NCBI GenBank assembly: GCA_004556875.1
Contig: SFFP01000119.1
Location: forward strand, 1 to 6,092
Reading direction: 5' to 3'
DNA: 6,092 nt
Source of the DNA: Ruminococcus flavefaciens
GTDB lineage: Bacteria; Bacillota_A; Clostridia; Oscillospirales; Ruminococcaceae
The translations under genes and the position numbers were made by a program. The notes under the pieces were generated by a model. The model ran no database searches, was not told the DNA's origin, and was given only the letters and a program-made list of their open reading frames with translations. This document shows, in pieces, positions 5,563 to 6,092 of this stretch (its first letter is position 1; each line of letters opens with the position of its first letter).

Positions 5563-5593
5563 AAAAAAGGAGTACCGTGAGGTACTCCTTTTT
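5563..5593. terminator. Bidirectional intrinsic terminator between spoIVA and the small gene pair
   Basis: Six A (5563-5568), stem GGAGTACC (5569-5576), loop GTGA, stem GGTACTCC (5581-5588), five T (5589-5593). It ends spoIVA transcription on the plus strand and the convergent small-gene transcript on the minus strand. Its left side is identical over 15 bases to the terminator at 1640-1670. Confidence 0.93.
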
Positions 5594-5602
5594 GCGTAAG
5601 GG

Positions 5603-5625
5603 CGGATATTATCCGTTCGTTTTTT
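5603..5625 (+). terminator. Possible minor second terminator
   Basis: CGGAT (5603-5607), ATT, ATCCG (5611-5615), then TTCG and six T (5620-5625). The stem is only five pairs with a three-base loop, so it would be a weak back-up to the terminator at 5563-5593. Confidence 0.3.
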
Positions 5626-5636
5626 GCAGATATTTC

Positions 5637-5840
5637 TCAAATATTATCATCGTCATCATTCTTAGGATAGTAAGAATGTGTGACTACTCTTTTACCAGAT
5701 GGATAATCTACAGCAGAAAACTTTTCACCGTCTTTCTCAGCTTTAAACACTTTTCTATCTGTATCTGTTGTTTTTATATTATATTTATCAACTTTTGATA
5801 AAAAATTTAAAACTCTTGAAATTTCAGGAAAGAGTTTCAT
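5637..5840 (-). CDS. Small AT-rich gene, 67-residue hypothetical protein
   Basis: The start ATG at 5840 has AGGTGAT a few bases upstream and lies 13 bp after the stop of the zinc-ribbon-like gene, so the two are probably one transcript. The frame extends further upstream to an ATG at 6032, but that stretch overlaps the other gene in a different frame and is rejected. The protein begins MKLFPEISRVLNFLSKVDKY, is lysine- and aspartate-rich, and ends in an acidic tail YPKNDDDDNI. No signal peptide, membrane segment or known motif is visible and I do not recognise the family. The gene is visibly more AT-rich than spoIVA, with poly-A/T codons (AAA, TTT, ATA), as is common for accessory genes. It is followed by the terminator at 5593-5563 on this strand. 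Confidence 0.62.
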   Translation of the reverse strand: MKLFPEISRVLNFLSKVDKYNIKTTDTDRKVFKAEKDGEKFSAVDYPSGKRVVTHSYYPKNDDDDNI

Positions 5841-5853
5841 AATATCACCTGCT

Positions 5854-6092
5854 TTAACTGTTAAGTGCGTCTTCCAGTTCTTCCTCGGAATAACCAAACA
5901 TATAATCCTCGTCCTTTCCGTTTGAAGCCCAGATATCGGCAGCATCATATACACTAATATCATCATTTTCATCAGTGTCATACATATCCGCGCAGTATTG
6001 GCAATAATAGCTTTCTCCGTCCCAATTTCCAAAACAATCCAGCTTTCTATGAAGACGACGTCCGCAATCAGGGCACATATTATATCTACTCA
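5854..6092 (-). CDS. Zinc-ribbon-like small protein, 5' end at the window edge
   Basis: The frame runs open from the right edge to the TAA at 5856-5854. The internal ATG at 6078 has no ribosome site; the codon at the edge reads xTG (6093-6091), followed by AGT AGA TAT AAT, so the start is probably the ATG one base outside the window, giving about 79 residues. The N-terminal half has CPDCG and, 20 residues on, CQYC, plus a further Cys between them (LDCFGNWDG). The two CxxC pairs suggest a structural zinc ribbon. The C-terminal half is acidic (DENDDISVYDAADIW, EEELEDALNS). No catalytic motif is seen. It precedes the 67-residue gene by 13 bp, probably in one operon. Function unknown; zinc binding is inferred from the cysteine spacing. 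Confidence 0.68.
   Translation of the reverse strand, partial: SRYNMCPDCGRRLHRKLDCFGNWDGESYYCQYCADMYDTDENDDISVYDAADIWASNGKDEDYMFGYSEEELEDALNS

Noticed and set aside
5626..5638. GCAGATATTTCTC matching the reverse complement of part of the 63-bp repeat
   Set aside because: A 13-base match between two places in 6 kb is expected about once by chance, and the flanks do not match.
5637..6032. 131-codon version of the small AT-rich gene starting at 6032
   Set aside because: The first 64 codons overlap the zinc-ribbon-like gene in another frame; the internal ATG at 5840 has a ribosome site and operon-like spacing.

Overview
The window looks like a low-to-mid GC, spore-gene-carrying Firmicute of the class Clostridia, most likely a Ruminococcus or a close Oscillospiraceae relative. 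The grounds are a cohesin-like domain resembling the ScaE cohesin of Ruminococcus at the left edge, a DUF4317 protein (a family I associate with anaerobic Clostridia), and a SipL-type SPOCS/LysM protein beside SpoIVA. The genus is inferred from protein character, not from a marker gene.

Layout. Positions 1-426 (+) are the C-terminal end of a cohesin-like protein, followed by a hairpin. Positions 491-1618 (+) encode a DUF4317 protein of unknown function, closed by a strong bidirectional terminator at 1640-1670. A NUDIX hydrolase is read convergently from 2083 to 1670 (-). The 316-base gene-free stretch 2084-2399 is dense. It holds the NUDIX leader with two hairpins, a good minus-strand promoter overlapped by an inverted repeat, and a 63-bp direct repeat present twice (94-bp period), each copy carrying the same promoter -35 element. 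It also holds the start region of the next plus-strand gene.

The centre of the window is a two-gene sporulation cassette. Positions 2400-3941 (+) encode a SipL-like protein (three SPOCS-type regions plus a C-terminal LysM), and 3992-5467 (+) encode full-length SpoIVA, the ATPase that polymerises into the basement layer of the spore coat. In Clostridioides difficile SipL binds SpoIVA through its LysM domain. The two being adjacent here, 50 bp apart with no clear promoter between them, fits co-production of the two partners in the mother cell.

After spoIVA come an inverted repeat, a second bidirectional terminator (5563-5593) sharing 15 identical bases with the first, and then two small AT-rich genes on the minus strand. 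One encodes a zinc-ribbon-like protein cut by the right edge; the other, 13 bp downstream of it, encodes a 67-residue protein I do not recognise.

I found no tRNA, rRNA, CRISPR array, insertion sequence or known riboswitch. The least explained parts are the duplicated promoter/repeat module at 2161-2339 and the small gene pair at 5637-6092.
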